Positions 50,475 through 59,637 of a DNA stretch of 64,000 bases are shown piece after piece; positions within the stretch are counted from its first letter, which is position 1, and each line of letters starts with the position of its first letter. Origin of the DNA: Mucilaginibacter sp. dw_454 (GTDB taxonomy: Bacteria > Bacteroidota > Bacteroidia > Sphingobacteriales > Sphingobacteriaceae); the NCBI RefSeq assembly GCF_018449775.1, contig NZ_JAAVVB010000001.1:1178001-1242000 (forward strand), in the 5' to 3' direction. The translations under genes were made by a program, and so were the position numbers. Under the pieces are notes generated by a model. That model had not been told where the DNA came from. It was given only the letters and a program-made list of their open reading frames with translations, and did no database searches.

Positions 50475-53192
50475 ATGCGTAATGTAAAATACTTTAAAGC
50501 GGCAATTACCGCTTGTTTAGCAGCTTCCGTTTCGGCAGGACTATTTGCCTTTGATACTGTTCATCCCGGCAAGCCGGCCAACAAAAAGACGACGAGAACC
50601 AGCGTCGCAGCTTTGAAAAAGCCGGAAGATAATCGCTTTGTAAAAACCATCCTGTCTAACGATTTGAACGAGCCAATGGAACTGGCCGTGGCACAGGATG
50701 GCCGGGTATTCTTTGTGGAGCGCGCGGGTAATTTTTACGTTTACACCCCGTCAAACAAACAAACCACATTAGTGCGCAAGTTTGATGTTAAGGCGGTAGA
50801 CAAGATTTTACAGGGAATGCTGGGTATGACCATTGATCCTGATTTTTCCACCAACAGCTATATCTATTTTTATTACTCAACTGCTAAAGGCGATGGTTTG
50901 GTTAACCGGCTTTCGCGTTTTACCATCAGCAAAACCAATGTACTTAACCTGGAGTCTGAAAAAGATTTGCTGGATGTTCCGTTAGATGCCGAGGTCAGCG
51001 CACACTCTGGCGGTGGTATAGATTGGGATAAAAACAAAAATTTATACCTGTCAACAGGCGACAACACCGTTCCGTTCGAGTCGGAAGGCTATGCCCCTAT
51101 TGATCGTCGTGCAAACCGCCAGACCTTTGACGCAGAGCGCTCGGCAGGTAACACCAATGATCTTCGCGGTAAAGTGTTGCGCATCCACCCTGAAGCCAAT
51201 GGTACTTACACCATTCCGGCGGGTAATTTATTTCCGAAAGGAACAGCTCAAACCCGTCCCGAAATTTTTGTAATGGGTTGCCGCAATCCATACCGAATCT
51301 CGGTAGACAAAGCCACCTCTACCCTTTATTGGGGCGAAGTTGGCCCGGATGCCGGCGATAATGGCAAACAGGGTCCGCGTGGCTATGACGAAATTAACCA
51401 GGCCAAAAAAGCCGGTAACTATGGCTGGCCCTATTTTGTGGGCGACAATAAACCCTACAATAAATACGATTTCACTACCAAAGTAGTCGGCGATCTGTAT
51501 GACGTTAACGCACCCGAAAATGCATCGCCAAACAACACCGGCTTAAATATTTTGCCTCCGGCACAAAAAGCTTTGGTTTGGTTTCCTTACGATACTTCGC
51601 CCGAATTTCCTGAATTGGGTAAAGGCGGACGCTGTATCATTGGCGGCCCGGTTTATCATTACAACCCGGCTTTGCAATCAAAAACAAAGTTCCCCGCTTA
51701 TTATGACAAAGTTTTATTTGTGGGCGATTATATGCGCAGCTGGATCTTCGGTGTGCGTATGAATGATGATCTGAGTTTTAAAAACCTGGACCAGTTGATG
51801 GAAAGCAATGGCGATTTCCGCAGACCAATTGATATGAAATTTGGACCGGATGGCTCCTTCTATGTATTAGAGTATGGTTCGGCCTACGGACTGGATAACC
51901 CGGATGCCCGCCTGGTGCGTGTAGATTATAATGGAGGAAACCGACCGCCCGTAGCTAAGATAGCCACACAGGATACCATTGGTTTGATCCCTTATAAAGT
52001 TGCGCTTGATCAGAAAAGTTTTGATTATGATTCGGGCGATAAACTGCGTTACAAATGGATCTTAAACGGCAAAACCGTATTCTCGACTGCCGAAAAACCG
52101 GTTTACACGTTCCGCAAGAATGGTGTTTATAAGATCACTTTAAAAGTTACCGATGCTGCAGGTACCAGCTCGACCGATAGCAAGATCATTAAAGTAGGCA
52201 ATACCTTACCGGATGTTGCTATTACGACCACAGAAAACAGCAGTTTCTTCTTCCCCGGCGAGCAAACGCTGGACTATAACGTAGCAATTAAAGATCGCGA
52301 GGACAAAGTGATAGACCTGAAACGTGCGAAAGTTAATTTGAACTATATAGCCCGTGTGGAGAATGGCCAGAATCTGATGGGTCACCAACACATCGCCCCT
52401 ACATATAACTATGGTAAATCTTTAATGGCTAAAAGCGATTGTAAAGCCTGTCACGCAGTTAATACTAAAGTATTGGGGCCTGCGTTTGTTGATGTGGCAA
52501 AACGTTATAAAGACGACAAGGATGCGGTAGATAAGCTATCAAACAAAATCATTAAAGGCGGTAATGGCAATTGGGGCGAACATGCCATGAGTGCGCACCC
52601 GCAATTGAGCAAAGACGATGCTTCTGAAATCGTAAAATACATTCTAACGTTGAGCGACGTTAAAGCCGAAACCTCGTTACCTACCGTAGGCAACGTAGCA
52701 TTGAAAGATCACGTGGCTAACCATGATGGCGGCAGATATATCCTGACTGCATCGTACACCGATAAAGGCGGCGCTATTACACCGTTGACCACTACCGAGT
52801 CGATAGTACTTCGCCCGGCTAAAGTATTAACGCAAACTGCCGATAAATTCGACAATATTGAACATGTGGACAATGGCGTTTTTGCATCGCAAAACAATGC
52901 TTACTTTATGTTAAAAGACGCTGACCTGAAAGATATCGGTCAATTGACCTATTATTATCGCTCAAAAGGGCTGGAGGGTAAAATTGAAGTTCATGCAGAC
53001 TCGGCCGACGGTGCGTTGATCAGCACCTTCGACTTTACGCCAACTGCCGATCCAAAAAGCTACGTAGCACAAAGCACCCCAATAAGTGCACCGCAAGGCA
53101 AGCATGACTTATACTTTGTATTCGTCAAATCGTCGCGCACGGCCAAAGGCGATATCGGCGTAGCTTGGGTTAACTTTGAAAAAGTAAAATAG
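50475..53192 (+). CDS. PQQ-type sugar dehydrogenase with PKD, cytochrome c and C-terminal beta domain
   Basis: A 905-residue exported protein. After a signal-like N terminus (SAGLFAFDTVHPG) comes a six-bladed soluble glucose/sorbosone dehydrogenase domain (about 55-480; LNEPMELAVAQDGRVFFVER, SAHSGGGIDWDKN, NPYRISVD, EVGPDAGDN). A PKD-like domain follows (about 490-580), then a cytochrome c with CKACH near residue 655 and a likely Met ligand in HAMSAHP, and a beta-rich end of about 130 residues resembling carbohydrate-binding modules. It would oxidise an aldose to its lactone in the periplasm and pass electrons through its own haem. It may feed the sugar-acid genes downstream. Confidence 0.85.
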   Translation: MRNVKYFKAAITACLAASVSAGLFAFDTVHPGKPANKKTTRTSVAALKKPEDNRFVKTILSNDLNEPMELAVAQDGRVFFVERAGNFYVYTPSNKQTTLVRKFDVKAVDKILQGMLGMTIDPDFSTNSYIYFYYSTAKGDGLVNRLSRFTISKTNVLNLESEKDLLDVPLDAEVSAHSGGGIDWDKNKNLYLSTGDNTVPFESEGYAPIDRRANRQTFDAERSAGNTNDLRGKVLRIHPEANGTYTIPAGNLFPKGTAQTRPEIFVMGCRNPYRISVDKATSTLYWGEVGPDAGDNGKQGPRGYDEINQAKKAGNYGWPYFVGDNKPYNKYDFTTKVVGDLYDVNAPENASPNNTGLNILPPAQKALVWFPYDTSPEFPELGKGGRCIIGGPVYHYNPALQSKTKFPAYYDKVLFVGDYMRSWIFGVRMNDDLSFKNLDQLMESNGDFRRPIDMKFGPDGSFYVLEYGSAYGLDNPDARLVRVDYNGGNRPPVAKIATQDTIGLIPYKVALDQKSFDYDSGDKLRYKWILNGKTVFSTAEKPVYTFRKNGVYKITLKVTDAAGTSSTDSKIIKVGNTLPDVAITTTENSSFFFPGEQTLDYNVAIKDREDKVIDLKRAKVNLNYIARVENGQNLMGHQHIAPTYNYGKSLMAKSDCKACHAVNTKVLGPAFVDVAKRYKDDKDAVDKLSNKIIKGGNGNWGEHAMSAHPQLSKDDASEIVKYILTLSDVKAETSLPTVGNVALKDHVANHDGGRYILTASYTDKGGAITPLTTTESIVLRPAKVLTQTADKFDNIEHVDNGVFASQNNAYFMLKDADLKDIGQLTYYYRSKGLEGKIEVHADSADGALISTFDFTPTADPKSYVAQSTPISAPQGKHDLYFVFVKSSRTAKGDIGVAWVNFEKVK

Positions 53193-53215
53193 AATTAATA
53201 GCTTATTATAGAAAT

Positions 53216-53247
53216 AAAACGCCGTTAAATGTTTTTAACGGCGTTTT
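53216..53247 (+). terminator. Terminator of the sugar dehydrogenase gene
   Basis: AAAACGCCGTTAAA and its exact inverse form a 14-bp stem with a 4-base loop, ending in TTTT. It starts 24 bp after the stop codon. Confidence 0.88.
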
Positions 53248-53287
53248 ATGTTAAAATAATCAGCTGATGAGGAATAAGTGTGCCGTT

Positions 53288-53385
53288 CTCCCCGCCACGT
53301 CATCGTGAGCGAGGTACGAGCGTGACGATCTCCGGATCGCTTGTATAGATATCCTCACGCTACGCTCAGGATGACGTGGCGGAGT
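53288..53385. repeat. Palindromic intergenic repeat (copy 7)
   Basis: Arms about 53288-53336 and 53341-53385; the inner end of each is CGCCACGTCATCGTGAGCG-like and its inverse. It differs from the other copies in its outermost sequence but shares the GAGCG core. A copy fragment of the same subtype lies at 41768. Confidence 0.75.
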
Positions 53386-53407
53386 GTGTGTAAGTTTGAG
53401 CGAGTAT

Positions 53408-53545
53408 GTGAAACAAAAAAAGACCTAAAAGTCATTTTTACTGTTTCATTCTGTTTCACTAAAAAATTACAACTATTTAAATATCAATATTTTATCTAAA
53501 TATATTGTTTCACTTGTTTCATCTGTTGCACACACACGTGAAACA
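53408..53545. repeat. Six-copy TGTTTCA motif cluster
   Basis: Four TGTTTCAC/T copies lie at 53442-53449, 53452-53459, 53506-53513 and 53515-53522, in pairs 10 and 9 bases apart. Two inverse copies GTGAAACA flank them at 53408-53415 and 53538-53545. The arrangement is nearly symmetrical. It lies between convergent genes, so it is not an ordinary promoter. It could be a protein-binding array or a structured 3' end. Confidence 0.6.
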
Positions 53546-53566
53546 AAACACAGACTGCCAAAGAGC

Positions 53567-54598
53567 CTATTTTTTCACTACCGGCCAGCCATCTACCCAG
53601 TCGAGTTGGTTAATTTCCAGTCGTTCGTAGGTGGTTGTATAGGCATGGTACGCCATGTAATCCACACCATCAAATGTCTCTACCGAGTTATGCCCCCGGG
53701 CATAGAAGGTTTTGTTAACTCCCGTATCGCCGCCCAAAACCAGGCTGCCGCCACCCTTTGCCATGTCCACGCCGTCCTTATCCAGGTATGGCCCGGTTAT
53801 CTTCTTTGAGCGGCCGATCCTAATGTTATAAGTGCTATGTATCCCCGAGCAACAGGCATCCCATGAAGCAAAGAGGTAGTAATAGTCGCCTTTCTTGAAT
53901 ATGAATGGCGCCTCTATCTCACCGTTTCCCGCTTCAGCGTCCGTGTATTTGTAATCACGCGGTCGGCTGGCTATAGTGTGCCACTCTTGTGGTTCGGCAA
54001 TAGTCTTCAGATCGGGGTTTAGCCTAACCAGCTTCAAACCGTCCCAGTGCGAACCAAAGACCAGCCATGCAGTACCATTCTCGTCAATAGCCAGATTGGG
54101 GTCTATGGCGTTCCAGTCATCACGCCCGGTTACCGATTGTATGACCATGCCGCCATCCACCCATTTATAGTCTTTAGATTTGGGGTCGAGGGTCTTGTTG
54201 GTGGCAATGCCTATCACCGAGGTGTTCTTGCCAAATATGGAAGTAGCATAGTACAGATACCACTGGCCGTTATGAAAGCTCAGGTCTGGCGCCCAGAAGC
54301 CCAATCCTTTAAAGCTTGGCAGCCGCTGCGCCACCCAGGCCGGCGCTACCGAGAAGACGGAGGGTAGCTTAGTCCAGGTCTTCATATCCTTCGATGCCCA
54401 AACCTGTATGCCACCACCGGTATAGTAAACGTAATAGGTATCGCCTTCTTTAGCCATTACAGGGTCGTGCACGCCGGGGTCGGTAGTAACATCGCCTACC
54501 TGAAAGCGACCGCGAATATGGTTATTATCTGCCGGCTGCTGGGCATACACTGATAAGCAGCAAGCCAGCAATAGGATGATAAATAGTGTACCTTTCAT
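53567..54598 (-). CDS. GH43 arabinan endo-1,5-alpha-L-arabinosidase-like, secreted
   Basis: A 343-residue protein with a signal peptide (MKGTLFIILLLACCLSVYAQ). The five-bladed propeller of GH43 is seen, with catalytic Asp in GVHDPVMAKEGD, the second Asp in NAIDPNLAIDENG and the Glu in NGEIEAPFIFKKG; HSVETFDGVDYM lies late in the domain. It is of the arabinan-endo-arabinosidase type (GH43 subfamily 5-like). It would cut alpha-1,5-arabinan. It is divergent from the GH127 gene (117 bp), and both act on arabinose polymers. Confidence 0.87.
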   Translation of the reverse strand: MKGTLFIILLLACCLSVYAQQPADNNHIRGRFQVGDVTTDPGVHDPVMAKEGDTYYVYYTGGGIQVWASKDMKTWTKLPSVFSVAPAWVAQRLPSFKGLGFWAPDLSFHNGQWYLYYATSIFGKNTSVIGIATNKTLDPKSKDYKWVDGGMVIQSVTGRDDWNAIDPNLAIDENGTAWLVFGSHWDGLKLVRLNPDLKTIAEPQEWHTIASRPRDYKYTDAEAGNGEIEAPFIFKKGDYYYLFASWDACCSGIHSTYNIRIGRSKKITGPYLDKDGVDMAKGGGSLVLGGDTGVNKTFYARGHNSVETFDGVDYMAYHAYTTTYERLEINQLDWVDGWPVVKK

Positions 54599-54715
54599 AG
54601 TTTGGGTTGATTAATTGGCTACCAAATATTGACTTAAATTAGCTCATTATCTATAATAATGATAAATTTAGCGGTAATATTTGCATTACCTAAGTTAACC
54701 AATCAATAATTAGCT

Positions 54716-56602
54716 ATGTACAGGTCAAAGGTATTATTTGGTGCGATATGGTGTTGGCTATGCTTTAGTTTCAACAGCTTCGGACAGGTTGTAAAACCTG
54801 CTATTACAGACGCGCTTTCGCCCGCCGAATCGGTGCATCTAAACGGATTCCTGGCTACTAAACTAAGCGAAGATATAGATAATCGCCTGCTGGCCCAGGA
54901 TGTAGACCGACTCATAGCACCCTTCAAGCTGGAGAACCGCACCGAAACCACCCTATGGCAAAGCGAGTTTTGGGGCAAGTGGTTTACTTCGCTTGCATTG
55001 GCCTATAAATACAATCCCGATCCCAGGTTAAAGGCAACGATGAATCATGCGGTCGCGGGTCTGCTGGCTACGCAAACATCTGATGGCTACATAGGCAACT
55101 ACGCTGCCGAACATCGCCTTGAGGGCTGGGATATCTGGGGACGCAAGTACTGCATGCTGGGTCTGTTAGCTTACTACGACCTCACCAAAGACAAAAAGAG
55201 CCTCACAGCCGCCAGCCGGATAGCTGATAACCTGATCGACGACCTCAATAAGAAGGACGGCATCATCGTAACCAAAGGTAATTATAGGGGAATGGCTGCA
55301 TCATCGGTGCTAGAGCCGATCTGCTTGCTGTATAATCATACGGGTAATAAGAAGTATCTGGACTTCGCACAGGAGATCGTCCGTCAATGGGAAACGCCCG
55401 AAGGTCCGCATTTGATTAGTAAGGCTAATATCAACGTGGCTCAGCGCTTCCCAAAGCCTAAAAATTGGTACAGCCCGGAGCAGGGACAAAAGGCATATGA
55501 AATGATGTCGTGCTATGAAGGTTTGCTGGAGCTATACCGCATCACAGGTAACGAAACTTATAAGCATGCAGTTGAAGACACCTGGGCCAACATTAAAAGA
55601 ACCGAAATAGATATTGTAGGCTCAGGTGCATCTACCGAAATGTGGTTTGGCGGCAAAGCGTTGGAGAACACGCCAATCAACCATTTCCAGGAAACCTGTG
55701 TTACGATAACCTGGCTCAAACTCACCCAACAACTGCTCCGTCTTACCGGCGAAGCCAAATACGCCGACGAAGCCGAACGCACTTACTATAACGCGCTATT
55801 AGGATCAATGAGCCAACATGGTGCCGAGTGGGCCAAATACACGCCGCTTAATGGTGAGCGCTTGCCTGGCAGCGAGCAATGTGGTATGGGACTAAATTGC
55901 TGCATAGCCAGCGGCCCGCGAGGTTTGTTCGCTATCCCGTTGTTTATGGCAATGGAAACGGCAGGCGGCTTACAAGTCAATTATTTTGCTGATGGTAGCT
56001 ATAAGTTAACATCGCCTAAAGGACAAGCCGTTACTTTGACACAACATACCGACTATCCAAAAACAGGCGTAGTTAATATCGATATTAACCTGCCAAAGCC
56101 GGAAGATATGACTATCAGTACCCGTATCCCTGCCTGGAGCGCTAAAAGCAAACTCATTGTAAACGGTACCGAGATAAATGGGTTGCAGCCAGGCTCATAC
56201 GCTAAAATCAAGCGTACCTGGAAAACCGGCGACAAGATCACTTTAGAGGTGGATATGCGTGGCCGTGTAGTTCAAACAGGCACTTCCTTCCAAAGTGCTG
56301 CTATTGTACGGGGGCCGTTGGTTTTAGCTCGGGATACTCGTTTTGAAAGCACAGCACTAACTGCTGTTTTAAGGCCGGTGGCCGACAAGAACGGATATAT
56401 TGATCTTACCAACTTACCTGATAATACCAACGATGACATCCTGCTGTTGTGCAAAGCCAGGTTCATTCCTGAGTCATATACTGAAGTGCCAAAGGGACCT
56501 GTCGATATTACTTTATGTGACTATGCATCGGCCGGCAACGGAACACAGCATTCATTTTATGCAGTGTGGTGGCCGCAACTGTTTCATCCGGATGGTAACT
56601 AA
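54716..56602 (+). CDS. GH127-like beta-L-arabinofuranosidase, secreted
   Basis: A 628-residue protein of the former DUF1680 group with a signal peptide. It has an (alpha/alpha)6 domain (about 90-400) and a C-terminal beta part. Residues expected in the active site are seen: Glu-Thr-Cys in FQETCVTITWLKL and a Cys cluster in QCGMGLNCCIASGPRG, which would hold zinc and the nucleophilic Cys known for family GH127 (HypBA1). It releases beta-L-arabinofuranose from glycans. It sits between GH43 and an AraC regulator, and the regulator follows 12 bp later. Other DUF1680 families (GH146) remain possible. Confidence 0.82.
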   Translation: MYRSKVLFGAIWCWLCFSFNSFGQVVKPAITDALSPAESVHLNGFLATKLSEDIDNRLLAQDVDRLIAPFKLENRTETTLWQSEFWGKWFTSLALAYKYNPDPRLKATMNHAVAGLLATQTSDGYIGNYAAEHRLEGWDIWGRKYCMLGLLAYYDLTKDKKSLTAASRIADNLIDDLNKKDGIIVTKGNYRGMAASSVLEPICLLYNHTGNKKYLDFAQEIVRQWETPEGPHLISKANINVAQRFPKPKNWYSPEQGQKAYEMMSCYEGLLELYRITGNETYKHAVEDTWANIKRTEIDIVGSGASTEMWFGGKALENTPINHFQETCVTITWLKLTQQLLRLTGEAKYADEAERTYYNALLGSMSQHGAEWAKYTPLNGERLPGSEQCGMGLNCCIASGPRGLFAIPLFMAMETAGGLQVNYFADGSYKLTSPKGQAVTLTQHTDYPKTGVVNIDINLPKPEDMTISTRIPAWSAKSKLIVNGTEINGLQPGSYAKIKRTWKTGDKITLEVDMRGRVVQTGTSFQSAAIVRGPLVLARDTRFESTALTAVLRPVADKNGYIDLTNLPDNTNDDILLLCKARFIPESYTEVPKGPVDITLCDYASAGNGTQHSFYAVWWPQLFHPDGN

Positions 56603-56614
56603 ACAATTGTTCAT

Positions 56615-57493
56615 ATGAAACCGATATTAAGGAAAGTTGACAGTGGTAATAACTCGTTTAGCATAAGGGAAGACATTTATCCTTTCTTGTACAATCACTG
56701 GCATTATCACCCTGAAATTGAGCTTACCTATATCCGGAAGGGTACAGGCATCAGGCTGGTTGGCGACAGCATGGCTCCATTTGAAGACGGGGATCTGATT
56801 CTGCTCGGTTCAAATTTACCTCACATGTGGCGCAGCGATTCTATCTACTTTAAGAACATCCCGACACTGAATATTGAAGCCATAGCCATACACTTCAGGG
56901 ATGATTTCTGGGGAGTGGGATTCATGCAATTGCCTGAATTACGATTAATTAAAGAGATGCTCGATCTATCCAAACGTGGTATTCAGATAACAGGCATCAC
57001 CCGCGATTATGTGATCAAAGCTATGGAAGACAACCTGTACGTAACCGGCCCTAAACGTATTGAGTTTTTGCTGGGGATATTAGACGTGGTTAGCCGCAGC
57101 GGCGAATACACGCTTCTGGCAACTCCCGGTTTTAACAAAACATATGATCTCACCACCACAGACAAGATCAACCTGATCTACACTTATACCTTCAATAACT
57201 TCAAAAACAACATCTCTATCAAAGAAGCTGCCGAAGCCGCGAGCCTAAGCCCCAACTCCTTTTGTCGTTATTTTAAAACGCGCACACTTAAAACCTACTG
57301 GCAATTCTTACTGGAGATCCGAATAGGCTATGCCTGTAAATTGCTCATAGAGAATCAAAAATCAGTATCGCAGATCTGTTATGAATGCGGATTCAATAAC
57401 CTCTCCAACTTTAACAGGCAATTCAAATCACTATTAAAAATCACACCATTACAGTACGCCAAATCGTATACAGTGCACGTTATGCATTTGTAA
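56615..57493 (+). CDS. AraC family transcriptional regulator
   Basis: A 292-residue regulator: an N-terminal cupin sensor domain (HWHYHPEIELTYIRKGTG, with metal-like His residues, about 25-45) and a C-terminal AraC HTH pair from about residue 195 (SIKEAAEAASLSPNSFCRYF and VSQICYECGFNNLSNFNRQF). It probably binds a sugar through the cupin and controls the arabinan genes, being transcribed with GH127. A hairpin lies at its end. Confidence 0.88.
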   Translation: MKPILRKVDSGNNSFSIREDIYPFLYNHWHYHPEIELTYIRKGTGIRLVGDSMAPFEDGDLILLGSNLPHMWRSDSIYFKNIPTLNIEAIAIHFRDDFWGVGFMQLPELRLIKEMLDLSKRGIQITGITRDYVIKAMEDNLYVTGPKRIEFLLGILDVVSRSGEYTLLATPGFNKTYDLTTTDKINLIYTYTFNNFKNNISIKEAAEAASLSPNSFCRYFKTRTLKTYWQFLLEIRIGYACKLLIENQKSVSQICYECGFNNLSNFNRQFKSLLKITPLQYAKSYTVHVMHL

Positions 57494-57495
57494 AT

Positions 57496-57524
57496 AGAAT
57501 CTGTGTTATTTAAACACAGATTCT
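57496..57524. terminator. Hairpin between AraC and the convergent lipoprotein gene
   Basis: AGAATCTGTGTT and AACACAGATTCT form a perfect 12-bp stem around ATTTA. It overlaps the last codons of the minus-strand gene. It has no long T tract, so it is a weaker terminator candidate. Confidence 0.5.
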
Positions 57525-58753
57525 ACATCGGCTAATGTTACACCTAACACTTTTAGTGCAATTGAATTCAAAGCCACTTTATCACCGGTAAAATGGAATA
57601 CTTTGTGTTGATGCTGTAACTTACCGCCCGGTTTTAGAAATGCCGCTGGCGACACACTCTCAATTTCATAAAACGGCCCCATCTGGGTACCATCAGCAAG
57701 CGGACCATCATTATAAGCATTCACGGCATCACCACTTAACGGGGCACGGTCTGTACGCCATTCCTGGTTCAGGAACAGCCCGTTATTGTCTATATCAAAT
57801 TTAGCGATGGTTAGTACATTGTTAGTAGCATCATAGCTACCAATAACGGGCATGGCCCTTTTTGGTGTGATACCCAATTTACCGCGCGATTTGCCATCAG
57901 CTTTAAAAAACAACACATTGTTTTTGTAGACTATTCTATCCGCAGGTATCTGCCCGAAGTAATCTGTGGTTGCTACCTTCTCGGTTTTGGCGTTGTTGTA
58001 AGGAATAATGATCACCACTTTAGGCGATGGTGTAAACATGTCCAGATTCCACATACATGGTGCGCCGGTTGTTTGTGTCCACTCTATTTTGCTGGTATTA
58101 GTTAGCGTATTATCCGCCTGGAAACCTACCGCTTTTGTTTCGGGTGCTAGTTTGATGCCTAAAGCACTTTCAATAGCTGCATTATCCAGCAGAGTAATAT
58201 CACGGTCGACTTTAATTTTCAGCTGGGTACCTGCATAGTTCAACAGATCCATATCCTTACTCATAGCCACCTTTTTATCATTGGCAGATACCACTTTCCA
58301 ACTTTCGGTATCAAAAGCTTTAGGTGTATGCCAATCCGGGAAAGCCATCTTGGCACCGGGTTTAAAGAATAAGGAAAATTTACCACCCTCGGGGCCCAAC
58401 CATAAACGGTTTTCGCTGCCGTAAGCGTTCATGTGAGAATCGGTATCTGCTTTAAAGGTTTTGTAGTTGATCCAACCAAAGCTGCGTCCATTCAAACCAT
58501 CGGCAGTCGACGTAAATACCTTGGCCTGGTATTTTGCCGAAACTATAATTTGCGCCGCTCCATCTGCACTTTTTAACACTATTACACTATCGTTCTTTTT
58601 CAGGAAATCAAGATCATAGCCGTAAGTTCCTTTGGCGTATTTAGCCGTAGTGTCGCTGCTTGCGGTTTCTTTTTTTGTGTTTGACTGACAAGACGCTAAA
58701 AGTGCAACAACGGCGATTACTGCATGGTTCAATTTCAAAATACTGCTCATCAT
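57506..58753 (-). CDS. Lipoprotein, mutarotase-like (DUF6786-like)
   Basis: A 415-residue exported lipoprotein: the N terminus ends in VVALLASCQSN, with a lipobox Cys near residue 22. After a Ser/Thr/Lys linker comes a beta-rich domain whose segments (GSENRLWLGPEGGKF, KVDRDITLLDN, GFQADNTLTNTSKIEW) recall galactose-mutarotase-like folds of the DUF6786 type. No catalytic residues can be named. It is followed by the FAH gene only 35 bp away upstream on the same strand, so it is probably the end of the sugar-acid operon and may act on periplasmic sugars. Confidence 0.65.
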   Translation of the reverse strand: MMSSILKLNHAVIAVVALLASCQSNTKKETASSDTTAKYAKGTYGYDLDFLKKNDSVIVLKSADGAAQIIVSAKYQAKVFTSTADGLNGRSFGWINYKTFKADTDSHMNAYGSENRLWLGPEGGKFSLFFKPGAKMAFPDWHTPKAFDTESWKVVSANDKKVAMSKDMDLLNYAGTQLKIKVDRDITLLDNAAIESALGIKLAPETKAVGFQADNTLTNTSKIEWTQTTGAPCMWNLDMFTPSPKVVIIIPYNNAKTEKVATTDYFGQIPADRIVYKNNVLFFKADGKSRGKLGITPKRAMPVIGSYDATNNVLTIAKFDIDNNGLFLNQEWRTDRAPLSGDAVNAYNDGPLADGTQMGPFYEIESVSPAAFLKPGGKLQHQHKVFHFTGDKVALNSIALKVLGVTLADVESVFK

Positions 58754-58788
58754 TTTTGATTTATATGGTGATTATTAAAATTTGGCAA

Positions 58789-59622
58789 TTAATTATAGGC
58801 GACCGTGTTGCTCAAAGTCCCGATACCATCGATAGTTATCTCAACAACATCGCCCGGAGCCAATGTAAAATCATTAGGTGGCACCAGGCATGTACCCGTC
58901 ATGAGGAAAGCGCCGTTAGGGAAACTCAACTCTCTGAACAGAAAGCCGGCTAATTCTTCGAGCGAACGCTTCATTCTTGACAATGGCGTATTGTCTGAAT
59001 AAACCGTCACATCATCACGCTTTATAGTAATACTTATAATTGTCTCCTTGCTTATTGCTGTAGCCATTACAGTTAAACATGGCCCAATACCTGCGCTTTT
59101 ATCATAAGTTTTCGCCTGCGGCAGATAAAGGGCATTCTCGCCTTCAATACTGCGTGAGCTCATATCGTTACCAACAGTATAACCCTGAATATCGCCGTTG
59201 CTGTTAATGAAAAGTGTAAGCTCCGGCTCTGGCACGTTCCAGGTTGAATCTTTACGAATACTGATCAATTGACCATGACCAACCGTACGCGCCGCTGTTG
59301 ACTTAAAAAAGATTTCCGGGCGCTCAGCATCATAAACTCGCTTGTATAGATCAGACCCACCTGATGATTGAGACTCTTCTACCCTTGCATCGCGGCTTTG
59401 CAGGTAGGTTACTCCTGCTGCCCAAATCTCCTGGTTTTCTATCGGCGGCAATAAACCATCCTGCCAATTAGCATTGGTAACTTTTGTGGCCAAATGATAT
59501 ACTGCGGCCAAAAACGTATACAGTCCGTCGCGGTTAATCAGTTCATCCCATTGGTAATCCAATTTATAAACTGATCCGTCGTTTTGTAAAAAAATCCCTT
59601 TTGTTGTTTTGTATAGTTTCAT
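58789..59622 (-). CDS. FAH-family hydrolase/dehydratase (2-keto-3-deoxy-pentonate dehydratase candidate)
   Basis: A 277-residue protein of the fumarylacetoacetate hydrolase (FAH) superfamily. Metal-binding Glu and Asp residues are in NVPEPELTLFINSNGD and YTVGNDMSSRSIEGEN, and the Lys/Asp segment AKTYDKSAGIGPCL follows. In Sulfolobus, a FAH-family enzyme dehydrates 2-keto-3-deoxyarabinonate to 2,5-dioxopentanoate. Here it is 15 bp after a UxaA-family sugar-acid dehydratase, itself 6 bp after a semialdehyde dehydrogenase, which makes the same role likely. Other FAH reactions (fumarylpyruvate, oxaloacetate) are possible. Confidence 0.8.
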   Translation of the reverse strand: MKLYKTTKGIFLQNDGSVYKLDYQWDELINRDGLYTFLAAVYHLATKVTNANWQDGLLPPIENQEIWAAGVTYLQSRDARVEESQSSGGSDLYKRVYDAERPEIFFKSTAARTVGHGQLISIRKDSTWNVPEPELTLFINSNGDIQGYTVGNDMSSRSIEGENALYLPQAKTYDKSAGIGPCLTVMATAISKETIISITIKRDDVTVYSDNTPLSRMKRSLEELAGFLFRELSFPNGAFLMTGTCLVPPNDFTLAPGDVVEITIDGIGTLSNTVAYN

Positions 59623-59637
59623 GCGTATTGGTTTATT

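Noticed and set aside
13720..53385. Repeats considered as a CRISPR array
   Set aside because: They are dispersed over 40 kb, are palindromic with variable arms, and show no regular spacer pattern; no cas genes are present.
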